A stretch of 24,676 nt of DNA. Source: a virus. A program made the translations under genes and the position numbers. Location: positions 1 through 24,676 of the IMG/VR virus record IMGVR_UViG_3300029266_000906. One strand, given 5' to 3'. Below are positions 1 through 6,941 of the stretch, piece after piece (within the stretch, counting starts at the first letter, position 1; each line of letters opens with the position of its first letter). Below the pieces are notes generated by a model. The model was given only the letters and a program-made list of their open reading frames with translations, did not search any database and was not told where the DNA came from.

Positions 1-897
1 GCAAGAACTCTTACAGTAGATGTATCTGATTTCATGACTAATGGTTCAAATAATAGAATTGTAACAGCAACTGGTGCTGATGCAATGAATGCTGAAGCAA
101 ATTTAACCTTTGATGGAACTAAATTAGGTATTGGAACTGCTACTCCAGCTCACAAACTTAACGTTAACGGCACAGACGCAAGGATTTATCTAACTGGCGC
201 AAACACTGACATAAATATGGATAGTTCAGCAAATGGCCAACTTCATTTAGATGGTAATGGTTATGGATTTGGTATAGCTGTAGGTAATTCACATGTTGCT
301 TTATATCATAACTCATCAGGCAGAAGTCTTGTTCTTGGTACAAATGAAACTGCCAGATTAACAATTGCCGGGAATAGTGGAAATACAACCTGTACAGGAA
401 CATTAACAGGAACAGGATTATTTGCAGGAACAGGTGGTAAAATAGGAGCTGATTCAACAGATTATATTTCATTCACAAATAATACTAGAGCAGACATATA
501 TATTAACAACTCCAATGAATTTAGATTTGAATCAGATGGAGACTTTCATGCAGATGGAGATATTATTGCATCATCAACTACTGTATCTGATAAAAGACTA
601 AAAGATAATATAATTCAAATTGGCGGAGCGTTAGACACAATAAAATCTTTGAGAGGAGTTTCATATACATGGAATGCCGGCAAGAAAAAGGGTAAACAAG
701 ATATAGGTTTGATAGCACAAGAAGTAGAAGAAATAATACCAGAAGTAGTTAAAGATAAAAAAATGCCATTAATGGATGGGATAGATCCAAATAAAACATA
801 TAAAACTATTGATTATGAAAAAATTATTGCAGTTCTTATAGAAGCAGTAAAAGATCAACAAATTCAAATAGACGAATTAAAAAAGAAAATCAAATAA
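1..897 (+). CDS. Tail fibre protein, C-terminal part, with peptidase S74 chaperone domain (5' partial)
   Basis: The reading frame is open to the first base of the window, so the ATG at 34 is probably internal and the true start lies upstream. Seen: a Gly/Asn/Thr-rich repetitive beta body containing LGIGTATPAHKLNV (about 31-44 counted from the Met at 34), a sequence type common in trimeric fibres of Bacteroidetes and their phages. It is followed by a C-terminal S74 (endosialidase-type intramolecular chaperone) domain starting at SDKRLKDNI (Ser at 586-588), then GLIAQEVEEIIPEVV and a terminal coiled coil (DQQIQIDELKKKIK). Known for the family: the domain helps the trimer fold and then cuts itself off, usually at the Ser of the S-D dyad, which is present. 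It sits at the distal end of a tail-fibre group and probably contacts the host receptor. The C-terminal domain call is firm; receptor and full length are unknown. Confidence 0.9.
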   Translation, partial: ARTLTVDVSDFMTNGSNNRIVTATGADAMNAEANLTFDGTKLGIGTATPAHKLNVNGTDARIYLTGANTDINMDSSANGQLHLDGNGYGFGIAVGNSHVALYHNSSGRSLVLGTNETARLTIAGNSGNTTCTGTLTGTGLFAGTGGKIGADSTDYISFTNNTRADIYINNSNEFRFESDGDFHADGDIIASSTTVSDKRLKDNIIQIGGALDTIKSLRGVSYTWNAGKKKGKQDIGLIAQEVEEIIPEVVKDKKMPLMDGIDPNKTYKTIDYEKIIAVLIEAVKDQQIQIDELKKKIK

Positions 898-910
898 TAA
901 GAAAAATAAA

Positions 911-1222
911 ATGTCAATAACAAAATCAACAATAGTAACATCAATTACAGTTACGCCAGCATTGGACGCAGCAGCAAAAACAGCAGCAGCAGCTTCACCA
1001 AACAATGATTATCCAACCATGACAGTATGGACTAATATAAGTATAGATGATCCAACGGACGATCAGTTACCAATAATTAGCAATACAGCAACAAATTTAG
1101 CTAAATATACAGCAGATTCTACCGGATCATTTGTAGTACCAACAAACGTTACCGCATCATTAATGGCAACAACTGGAAGTGCATTAGTAGTATCAATTGC
1201 AGATGCAATTTGGAGTTATTAA
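911..1222 (+). CDS. Small Ala/Thr-rich putative virion structural protein
   Basis: A 103-residue protein that I do not recognise. It starts 13 bases after the fibre stop, with an A-rich leader (aataagaaaaataaa) and no clear Shine-Dalgarno. It is rich in Ala, Thr, Ser and Asp with almost no charge clusters, has no cysteine, and carries no signal peptide or membrane segment. The region TAADSTGSFV-like to the C-terminal DAIWSY looks like beta-structured virion material. Its place between a fibre and an FN3-like adhesin, with only a few bases to each, suggests co-expression and a role in the fibre tip or as a small decoration protein. That role is inferred from context only. Confidence 0.6.
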   Translation: MSITKSTIVTSITVTPALDAAAKTAAAASPNNDYPTMTVWTNISIDDPTDDQLPIISNTATNLAKYTADSTGSFVVPTNVTASLMATTGSALVVSIADAIWSY

Positions 1223-1225
1223 ATA

Positions 1226-1945
1226 ATGCCAGTAGGTACTGACAATATATCAATGGAAGGCATTGCAGCTTCTGGAAGTTCAATAGAGCCGCCTAATATA
1301 AGTTTAACAACTATAGCTACAACCTATATAGTAGCAAATCCATCAGGAGGAAATTTAAAATTAAATGATATGGCAAACAAAGACTATCCGTCAATAACAA
1401 CAAATGCAGCATCTCAAGTAACATCTACTGCCATGAAGTGTAATGGCAACGTTACCGCTGACGGTGGCATACTTGGAGGAATAACACAACGAGGATTTTA
1501 TTTTGGAACAAATTCAAATTATGCATCAAACACAAAAACTTCAGTAGCAGGAACAACAGGCGCATATGTATTAGTAAAAACCAGTTTAAATAGCGGCACA
1601 ACGTTTTACATAACAGGGTATGCTATAAATGCATTAGGTGAAAGACAAGGCTCAACGGTATCTCAAGCAACATCAGTGAGTTTAACTTCATTTACAGCTA
1701 TTTTAAGCTCAGAAGGTGGAACTTTTGAGGACTCTGAATCTGCATGTAATGCTGAAGAGATAACTCAAGATACATGGTATCATGACGGTACAGGAACATT
1801 CCCAGAAGCCACCGGTGACGCTGTATTTACAAATAGTGGAGGTACAACTGATGCACCAGACGGATTCTTTAGAGTCAATGCTGGTAGATCAAACAAATTT
1901 ATACAATTAGCAGATGGTGCAACTGCATCCAGTGGATTTTGTTAA
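1226..1945 (+). CDS. FN3/FISUMP-like virion adhesin
   Basis: 239 residues, starting 3 bases after the previous stop. Residues about 60-150 form one fibronectin-III-like repeat of the type seen in Bacteroidetes surface proteins: 'ITQRGFYFGTNSN', then 'TSLNSGTTFYITGYAINALG'. The last 80 residues form a second module with two cysteines (Cys174 and the C-terminal Cys239), YHDGTGTFPEATGD and FFRVNAG, which resembles C-terminal modules I associate with flavobacterial and phage surface proteins. There is no signal peptide, as expected for a virion protein. Likely role: carbohydrate- or surface-binding appendage on the fibre or baseplate. The repeat assignment is by eye; the binding target is unknown. 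Its stop overlaps the next start (TAATG). Confidence 0.65.
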   Translation: MPVGTDNISMEGIAASGSSIEPPNISLTTIATTYIVANPSGGNLKLNDMANKDYPSITTNAASQVTSTAMKCNGNVTADGGILGGITQRGFYFGTNSNYASNTKTSVAGTTGAYVLVKTSLNSGTTFYITGYAINALGERQGSTVSQATSVSLTSFTAILSSEGGTFEDSESACNAEEITQDTWYHDGTGTFPEATGDAVFTNSGGTTDAPDGFFRVNAGRSNKFIQLADGATASSGFC

Positions 1946-2580
1946 TGAATAACATGAATAAACATACAGAGTATTTAAATAGTAAAGATAAGCATACGGA
2001 ATATTTAAATAACAAAGTTTATTTCATGAAGGATGCCAGACTGCTAACTCCTAATGCTCAACCAGTTATGATGGGTTGGGAAGATCCTATAATGAAAAAA
2101 TCTGCAGAATTAATATGTCATAACAAAGGAAGAATACTTAATGTAGGATTTGGGTTAGGTCTTATAGACACTTACATTCAATCTCATCAAGTACAAGAAC
2201 ATTGGATTATAGAAGCACACCCTGATGTACAAAATAAAATGAAAAAGGATGGATGGGATAAAAAATCCAATGTTACATGTTTGTTTGATAAATGGCAAAA
2301 TGTTTGGGATGCGTTGCCTAAATTTGATGGTATTTATTTTGACACTTGGAAAGAGTCGTTAAACCCATTTCATAAAATAGTACCTAATATATTAAAGCCT
2401 GGAGGCAAATACACATATTGGTCACCTACAGATTTGGAAGTACATTCTGTATTTAAATCAAATGATTATAAAGTAGAAGAAGATACTATAAAATTAGAGC
2501 ATATATCATCGAATCAAAAATATTATAATACTTCTAAAGATCTATTTAACTATAAACTAATAACTAAGAGCTATAATTAA
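1945..2580 (+). CDS. Class I SAM-dependent methyltransferase, guanidinoacetate/arginine (GAMT/RMT2)-like
   Basis: 211 residues from the ATG at 1945, which overlaps the previous stop (TAATG); an in-frame TTG at 1939 is possible but less likely. Seen: VMMGWEDPIM (about 41-50), the SAM-binding glycine loop ILNVGFGLG (64-72), an acidic strand-2 end HWIIEAHPDV (86-95), FDGIYFDTW (127-135) and LKPGGKYTYW. This order closely follows guanidinoacetate N-methyltransferase and the RMT2 arginine N5-methyltransferase domain ('MERWETPYM', 'VLEVGFGMA', 'HWIIECN', 'DGILYDTY', 'LKPGG'). The fold is firm; the substrate (protein arginine, small guanidino compound, other) cannot be read from sequence. The N terminus holds a 10-residue tandem duplication, KHTEYLNSKD/KHTEYLNNKV. 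It lies between fibre genes and a nucleotidyltransferase-ligase fusion, so modification of a virion or host component is conceivable. Confidence 0.82.
   Translation: MNNMNKHTEYLNSKDKHTEYLNNKVYFMKDARLLTPNAQPVMMGWEDPIMKKSAELICHNKGRILNVGFGLGLIDTYIQSHQVQEHWIIEAHPDVQNKMKKDGWDKKSNVTCLFDKWQNVWDALPKFDGIYFDTWKESLNPFHKIVPNILKPGGKYTYWSPTDLEVHSVFKSNDYKVEEDTIKLEHISSNQKYYNTSKDLFNYKLITKSYN
1960..2019 (+). repeat. 30-bp imperfect tandem duplication in the methyltransferase N terminus
   Basis: Two adjacent 30-base units, 1960-1989 and 1990-2019, match at 24 of 30 positions and keep frame, encoding KHTEYLN twice. Most differences are transitions, which suggests an old duplication rather than a sequencing artefact. 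Confidence 0.8.
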
Positions 2581-2600
2581 CCATGAATTATTTTAAAGGA

Positions 2601-2613
2601 ATATTTATATAAA
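2601..2613 (+). promoter_or_regulatory. Palindromic AT-rich late element, copy 1
   Basis: ATATTTATATAAA, containing the perfect palindrome TTTATATAAA (2604-2613). It abuts the ATG at 2614. If it acts as a -10 type element, the transcript would begin at or next to the start codon, i.e. be leaderless or nearly so. AAAGGA (2595-2600) lies just upstream of the element. Confidence 0.5.
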
Positions 2614-4770
2614 ATGAAGAACGTAACAGTATTATTTCCAGGCGGCTTTAAGCCAATTACAGGCGCACATATAGCTCTTGCACAACGATATGCTCAAAAC
2701 CCTACCGTTAACAAAGTTATCATGTTAATAGGCCCTAAAGAAAGAGACGGTATAACTAGAGATATTAGTATTAAAATGTTTAATCTATTAAACAGAAATA
2801 CAAACATTGAAATACAACCTACTAATTTTAATTCTCCTATAATGGCTGCATATGAATATCTTTTTGAATTACCAGAAGACACCCAAGGAAAATTTGCATT
2901 AGCAGCATCTGAAAAAGATGATGATTATGTCCGTGTCAAATCATTTTTACCAAATATTGATAAATATAAATCAGTTGGAGATAGATCAGGAAGAAAAATT
3001 GCACCTGGTATAGATGCTATAGAATTAACAGTTGCAGTAGATCCATTAAAATATAAAGACGGTAATGCAATATCGGCTTCTACTATTAGAGCAGCATTAA
3101 AGAATAACGATTATGAAATATTTGCAGCAAGTTATCCTAATTATGATGAATCAATAATAAAAAATCTTTGGCAAATGCTTACTGGTGATTCTGTTAATGA
3201 AGGAGATGGTCTTTGGGCTAATATTCATGCAAAAAGAAAACGTGGTGAAAAATCAGCTAAAAAAGGATCTAAAGCATATAAAGCAGCAAAGAAAGCTGGG
3301 GATAAAATAAATAAAGAATCTATTAGTATACAAGAATGGTTTTTGCAAGAGTTAGTAAAAGATGCTATTGAAATTGAAGAGCAATTTATGGGTGGCGGTT
3401 ATATGACACCAAAAGGTTCTCAAGCACATTCTAAAAAAATTAAAAAATTAAGAAAAGCATTAGACAAACAAGACAATGAAGATGGATTTGTTTATAACTT
3501 TGATAAATATCCAAAGACAGTATTTGGAGCTAAATATTTAAATGAAGGTGGATTAGGCGGACATATGTCTCATCCATTTGATAAGAATAAATCTCAATCA
3601 TTATCATTTGCAGATTTTAAAGAAATGATTCAGCGTGGATTACAAGGAAGATTAGATATAGAATCAGCCGTTACTGAAAAAACAGATGGCCAAAATATAT
3701 TTATGACATTCAAAGACGGCGAAGTTAAATTTGCTAGAAATAAAACAGAACGAAAAAATCCATTGTCAGTACAAGGCTTACAAGCAAAGTTTGCTAATCG
3801 AGGATCAATATCTGCGGCATTTGGAGAAGCTGGCACAGATTTAGAAGCTGCATTTGCAAAAGTTAATCCAGAACAATTACAAAATATATTTCAAAATGGT
3901 AAAGTATTTGCAAATATGGAAATTATATATCCAGATACAAAAAACGTAATAGCATATGAAGTAGCAGTACTTCAATTTCATAACTTGGTTGAATATGATG
4001 AAAATGGAAATGTTGTGCAAACAGATTTAGATGGCGGAAATGTAGTACAAAAAGCGGTAACAGATGCTAATGCAGATATGCAAAAAACATTTAATTTAAT
4101 ACCACCACAAAAAATTAAAGTAGGCGCAGTAGAAAATTTTCAAGACTATCAAGATGCATTATTTAATGAATTAGATCAATTACGAGATATGTATAAATTA
4201 AAAGATACCGATCCTATATCAACTTATCATAAAGCTTGGTGGAGAGATGTTATAAAAGACAAAGCTGCTAAAGTAGGATATGAAATTCCAGACGAAATTA
4301 TAGATCAATTGGTTACTAGATGGTCATTTAATGATAAATCAAATTCAATTGTTAACATTAAAAAACAAATAGATAATCCAGAATTTGTAGAATGGGTTAA
4401 TATGTTTGACAAAAAAGATTTTAAATTATATCAAAAACAAAATATTGAACCATTTGAATCTATATTTTTAAAATTAGGTGCAGAAATAATGAAAAATGCA
4501 TCTAATTTTTTAGCAGCAAATCCTAACAAAGCTGTACAAGCAATAAGAAAAGAAATTGCACAAATAATCCGTGAGCTTAGATCTACCGGAGATATTGGCC
4601 AAATGGATCTTTTAAAGGGGCAATTAGAACGTATTAAACGATTGGGTGGATTTGAGAAAATAGTACCAGTCGAAGGAATTGTATTCACGTACGGCGGTAA
4701 TACATATAAATTAACAGGTGCATTTGCACCCATAAATCAGATATTAGGAACGTTAAAGTATTCTAGATGA
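2614..4770 (+). CDS. Bifunctional HIGH-type nucleotidyltransferase fused to ligase-type nucleotidyltransferase
   Basis: 718 residues. The N-terminal domain (about 1-190) is a cytidylyltransferase-like fold: LFPGGFKPITGAH (7-19; the GxFxPxxxGH signature), GPKERDGITRD (40-50), and ISASTIRAAL (153-162; the ISxTxxR signature). This resembles NMN adenylyltransferases, but the substrate is not proven. A basic linker, GLWANIHAKRKRGEKSAKKG (199-218), looks like a linear motif I associate with marine T4-like phages. The C-terminal domain (about 310-718) has the covalent nucleotidyltransferase/ligase motifs: motif I EKTDGQ with Lys356, motif III-like FANMEIIYP (432-440), motif IV EGIVF (687-691) and motif V YKLTG (698-702). 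Known for the superfamily: Lys of KxDG carries AMP in DNA and RNA ligases or GMP in capping enzymes. Inferred: an NAD- or nucleotide-making domain tethered to a nucleic-acid end-joining or repair domain. Nearby palindromic element suggests late expression. Confidence 0.85.
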   Translation: MKNVTVLFPGGFKPITGAHIALAQRYAQNPTVNKVIMLIGPKERDGITRDISIKMFNLLNRNTNIEIQPTNFNSPIMAAYEYLFELPEDTQGKFALAASEKDDDYVRVKSFLPNIDKYKSVGDRSGRKIAPGIDAIELTVAVDPLKYKDGNAISASTIRAALKNNDYEIFAASYPNYDESIIKNLWQMLTGDSVNEGDGLWANIHAKRKRGEKSAKKGSKAYKAAKKAGDKINKESISIQEWFLQELVKDAIEIEEQFMGGGYMTPKGSQAHSKKIKKLRKALDKQDNEDGFVYNFDKYPKTVFGAKYLNEGGLGGHMSHPFDKNKSQSLSFADFKEMIQRGLQGRLDIESAVTEKTDGQNIFMTFKDGEVKFARNKTERKNPLSVQGLQAKFANRGSISAAFGEAGTDLEAAFAKVNPEQLQNIFQNGKVFANMEIIYPDTKNVIAYEVAVLQFHNLVEYDENGNVVQTDLDGGNVVQKAVTDANADMQKTFNLIPPQKIKVGAVENFQDYQDALFNELDQLRDMYKLKDTDPISTYHKAWWRDVIKDKAAKVGYEIPDEIIDQLVTRWSFNDKSNSIVNIKKQIDNPEFVEWVNMFDKKDFKLYQKQNIEPFESIFLKLGAEIMKNASNFLAANPNKAVQAIRKEIAQIIRELRSTGDIGQMDLLKGQLERIKRLGGFEKIVPVEGIVFTYGGNTYKLTGAFAPINQILGTLKYSR

Positions 4771-4787
4771 TATTTATTATTAAATAA
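4770..4787 (+). promoter_or_regulatory. Palindromic AT-rich late element, copy 2
   Basis: ATATTTATTATTAAATAA; TATTTA and TAAATA pair around TTAT. It begins on the last base of the previous stop codon and lies 15 bases before the next ATG. Confidence 0.5.
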
Positions 4788-4801
4788 TAGGACACAGTAA
4801 A

Positions 4802-5599
4802 ATGGCTAAATATAAGCAACCAAAAAACGAAAAACATAAATCAAGAAAAGATTTAAAAGATTATACTAATGACAAAGAAGTTCAAGGCATGGTGCCTAAT
4901 GCATCAGGCGAGCCTATGCCAAATGTTGATAGAAAAATTGATTATAATGATATACTAGATACAGAAGATATGGTACCTAAAATAAAAGATTCTGACATAA
5001 AATATGTTACAAAACAAATGGAAGATGGCGATGATAAGCGTCCTGCTAACACATTAAAAGTATTTGTAAAAAATCAAGAAGAAGATGCAGAAGAATTAAT
5101 CCATACATTATCTAAAAAAGACGGAGGCTATATGTCACAAATAAAGAAACTAACAAAAGAACAAAAAGAAAAATTAGTTCGTGAAATTGTTAAAAGAAAA
5201 GTTACTAAATTTTTATCTGAACAAGCGTTAAGTACAATTACCAACGAACAAGAAGAAGAAGAGCCAGTAGCTGATACACCAGAACCAACTCCAGCACCAG
5301 ATGCACCAGCAGTACCAGCAGATGCACCAGTAGAAGAACCAGCAGTAGAAGATCCAGCAGTAGAAGATCCTGCAGCTCCAGTAGAAGAACCAGCTGCAAC
5401 TGATGATACTCCAACGGGGGATGACCGAATTGAAAAATTTATACAAGCCCTAGAACAAAAACCAAATATTGTACAACAAATGAAAACTATTATGTCGGTT
5501 ATTAATAAAATAACAGCTGATGACGATAGAAAAAGACAAGTTGGTAAACTAATGTTATTGAAACGAGCTATAGATAAATCAGTTGCCAAAATAAATTAA
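4802..5599 (+). CDS. Hypothetical charged protein with Pro-Ala-Glu linker
   Basis: 265 residues, not recognised. Starts MAKYKQPKNEKHKSRKDLKDY; the first 150 residues are strongly charged and probably helical (TKEQKEKLVREIVKRKVTKFLSEQAL). Residues about 150-205 form a low-complexity acidic linker of Pro, Ala, Glu and Asp with repeated EEPAVEDP units. The last 60 residues are a compact helical region (DRIEKFIQALEQKPNIVQQM ... LMLLKRAIDKSVAKIN). There is no membrane segment or enzyme motif. A weak TAGGA precedes the start by 9 bases. The architecture (two helical ends joined by a flexible acidic linker) would fit a structural or core protein, but this is not established. It ends 7 bases before the zinc-ribbon gene. 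Confidence 0.6.
   Translation: MAKYKQPKNEKHKSRKDLKDYTNDKEVQGMVPNASGEPMPNVDRKIDYNDILDTEDMVPKIKDSDIKYVTKQMEDGDDKRPANTLKVFVKNQEEDAEELIHTLSKKDGGYMSQIKKLTKEQKEKLVREIVKRKVTKFLSEQALSTITNEQEEEEPVADTPEPTPAPDAPAVPADAPVEEPAVEDPAVEDPAAPVEEPAATDDTPTGDDRIEKFIQALEQKPNIVQQMKTIMSVINKITADDDRKRQVGKLMLLKRAIDKSVAKIN
5329..5397 (+). repeat. 15-bp tandem repeats coding for the acidic Pro-Ala linker
   Basis: AGCAGTAGAAGATCC occurs exactly twice in tandem (5341-5355 and 5356-5370), flanked on both sides by diverged copies (GTAGAAGAACCAGC). It encodes the (V/A)E(D/E)PA repeats. Length probably varies between relatives. Confidence 0.75.
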
Positions 5600-5606
5600 T
5601 TAAATT

Positions 5607-6242
5607 ATGTCAAAAAAGTTACAAAATATAAAAGCAGTCAAAGAAATGATTGCCGGAACTCATAAGTTCCAAACTAAAAAATCAATTGGATTTTCAGATG
5701 CTAAACAAAAAGCTGAAAAAAACAGACGCCGAGATATTGGAGATGTTTGGGAAGAAAAAATTGGAACTACTCTTTATCGTATAGAACAAAAAAAGGGATT
5801 TAGGGTAAAAACTCCAGCTAATTCAGTAGCAAAAGAAGTTAGAAAAGAACTTAATTCATATCCAAATTGTAGAAAAGATTGCCGCACAACAACACATAAT
5901 CATCTAGATAAAAAAATGCAAATTATACATGGAATGTGTTATGATTGTGTAATAGAGATGGAACATAAACTTCGTGTTGCTGGTACATATGAAAAATATG
6001 AACAAACAAAAATTCTAGAAAATAAAAAAGCTTGGTTAAAACGAGCGGAAGAAGATGTTAAAGCATTAAAACAAGCATATACAGAATCACAACAATATGT
6101 AACCAATGCCGACGGATTATTAGAAACATGGAACGCACAAATGACTCCTGTAGAATTCGAAGAAACAGTAGAAAAACAATTTACGGAATTTAAAAAGAAC
6201 TTTTTAAATGATATAAATAAAGAAAAGGTAAATAATGATTAA
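5607..6242 (+). CDS. Zinc-ribbon protein upstream of terminase
   Basis: 211 residues. Seen: an N-terminal segment AGTHKFQTKKSIGF followed by RRDIGDVWEE and QKKGFRVKTP, then a four-cysteine cluster Cys88-x3-Cys92 ... Cys111-x2-Cys114 (NCRKDC and GMCYDC) with His97/His99 between, which fits a zinc ribbon. The C-terminal 90 residues are helical (KKAWLKRAEEDVKALKQAY...). Short proteins with 'GTHK...VGDVWEE..G..W..K.G' are, to my recollection, common near the terminase of marine T4-like phages; no function is known to me. Nucleic-acid or protein binding is plausible. The gene overlaps the next one by 8 bases, so the two are translationally coupled. Confidence 0.65.
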   Translation: MSKKLQNIKAVKEMIAGTHKFQTKKSIGFSDAKQKAEKNRRRDIGDVWEEKIGTTLYRIEQKKGFRVKTPANSVAKEVRKELNSYPNCRKDCRTTTHNHLDKKMQIIHGMCYDCVIEMEHKLRVAGTYEKYEQTKILENKKAWLKRAEEDVKALKQAYTESQQYVTNADGLLETWNAQMTPVEFEETVEKQFTEFKKNFLNDINKEKVNND

Positions 6243-6564
6243 AAAATATTGGAAAATTGTAATAGGAATTATCACAGGAATAATTGGAATCCTATTTATT
6301 GTATCAAAAAATAATTCAAAAAAAGCAACAAAAGCAAAAAAGAAAATTGATACAAATAATACAACTATTAATAAGTTAGACGGAAAAATAGAAGAAGTTC
6401 AAAAACAAAAAGAAGTTATTAAGAAAAAAGCATCTGTTAAGAAAACTAACATAGAAACATTAAAACAACAAAAATTAAAGCCAGTTCCAAAAAAAGTAGT
6501 AAAGAATAAAAAAGAATCAGTTAAATCTGCAGCTGCAAATATTAGAAAAAGAATTAGGAAATGA
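6235..6564 (+). CDS. Small membrane-anchored Lys-rich coiled-coil protein (possible inner-membrane spanin)
   Basis: 109 residues. One N-terminal hydrophobic helix (residues 7-23, KIVIGIITGIIGILFIV) followed by about 85 mostly basic and helical residues (KKIDTNNTTINKLDGKIEEV...). This is N-in membrane anchor plus periplasmic coiled coil, the topology of an inner-membrane spanin, though the strongly basic tail would also suit a cytoplasmic DNA- or membrane-binding role if the orientation were reversed. It starts within the previous gene and ends in an ATGA overlap with the next small membrane protein, so the pair is coupled. No family recognised; lysis role is inference from topology and pairing. 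Confidence 0.6.
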   Translation: MIKKYWKIVIGIITGIIGILFIVSKNNSKKATKAKKKIDTNNTTINKLDGKIEEVQKQKEVIKKKASVKKTNIETLKQQKLKPVPKKVVKNKKESVKSAAANIRKRIRK

Positions 6565-6941
6565 AAAATATTTTTATTATATTAATTATATGTCCATTAA
6601 TAAGTATTGGACAATTAGCAGATACTTGTTTTACTAGTGATGAAATAATAGATATATCAGAAACATTAGATTCTTTATATTACACTGATTCACTTAATAA
6701 TAAAATTATTACAGAACAAGATAATTTAATATCTGAATTAGAAACTATTATAAGATTTGATTCTATTGAATTAATATATACAAATACAAAATTGGAATTA
6801 TTAAAAGAAAATATAGATTTGTATATTGAAAGAGAAAAACATTTAAGGCCAAAATGGTATGATCATAAAGCAATATGGTTTAGCACTGGCATATTAACTA
6901 CTCTATTCACCGGAAAGATGATCGTCGAAGTTATTAATTAA
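6561..6941 (+). CDS. Signal-peptide protein with coiled coil and C-terminal membrane helix (spanin/lysis-like)
   Basis: 126 residues. Seen: signal peptide MKNIFIILIICPLISIGQ with the 'SIGQ' end typical of Bacteroidetes secreted proteins; a predicted coiled coil (about 30-95) containing SDSLNNKIITEQ-like heptads; then KWYDHKAIWFSTG leading into a C-terminal membrane helix (about 103-123). I recall similar 'signal - coiled coil - KPKWYENKWLWF - membrane helix' proteins in Bacteroidetes phages. An outer/inner membrane bridge (unimolecular spanin-like) or holin-associated role is possible. A classical lipobox is not evident (Cys11 lies inside the hydrophobic core, Cys23 after it). It starts in an ATGA overlap and ends directly before the terminase start (TAAATG). 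Confidence 0.65.
   Translation: MKNIFIILIICPLISIGQLADTCFTSDEIIDISETLDSLYYTDSLNNKIITEQDNLISELETIIRFDSIELIYTNTKLELLKENIDLYIEREKHLRPKWYDHKAIWFSTGILTTLFTGKMIVEVIN

Noticed and set aside
1144-1460. AACGTTACCG occurring twice in neighbouring fibre genes
   Set aside because: Ten bases coding N-V-T in both; too short to separate from chance or shared beta-strand composition.
1939-1944. TTG start for the methyltransferase
   Set aside because: The ATG at 1945 overlaps the upstream stop in the usual TAATG way; TTG adds only two residues.
5128-5589. Minus-strand frame with Gly-Ser-Thr repeats
   Set aside because: Antisense of the Pro-Ala-Glu repeat linker; repeats explain the openness.
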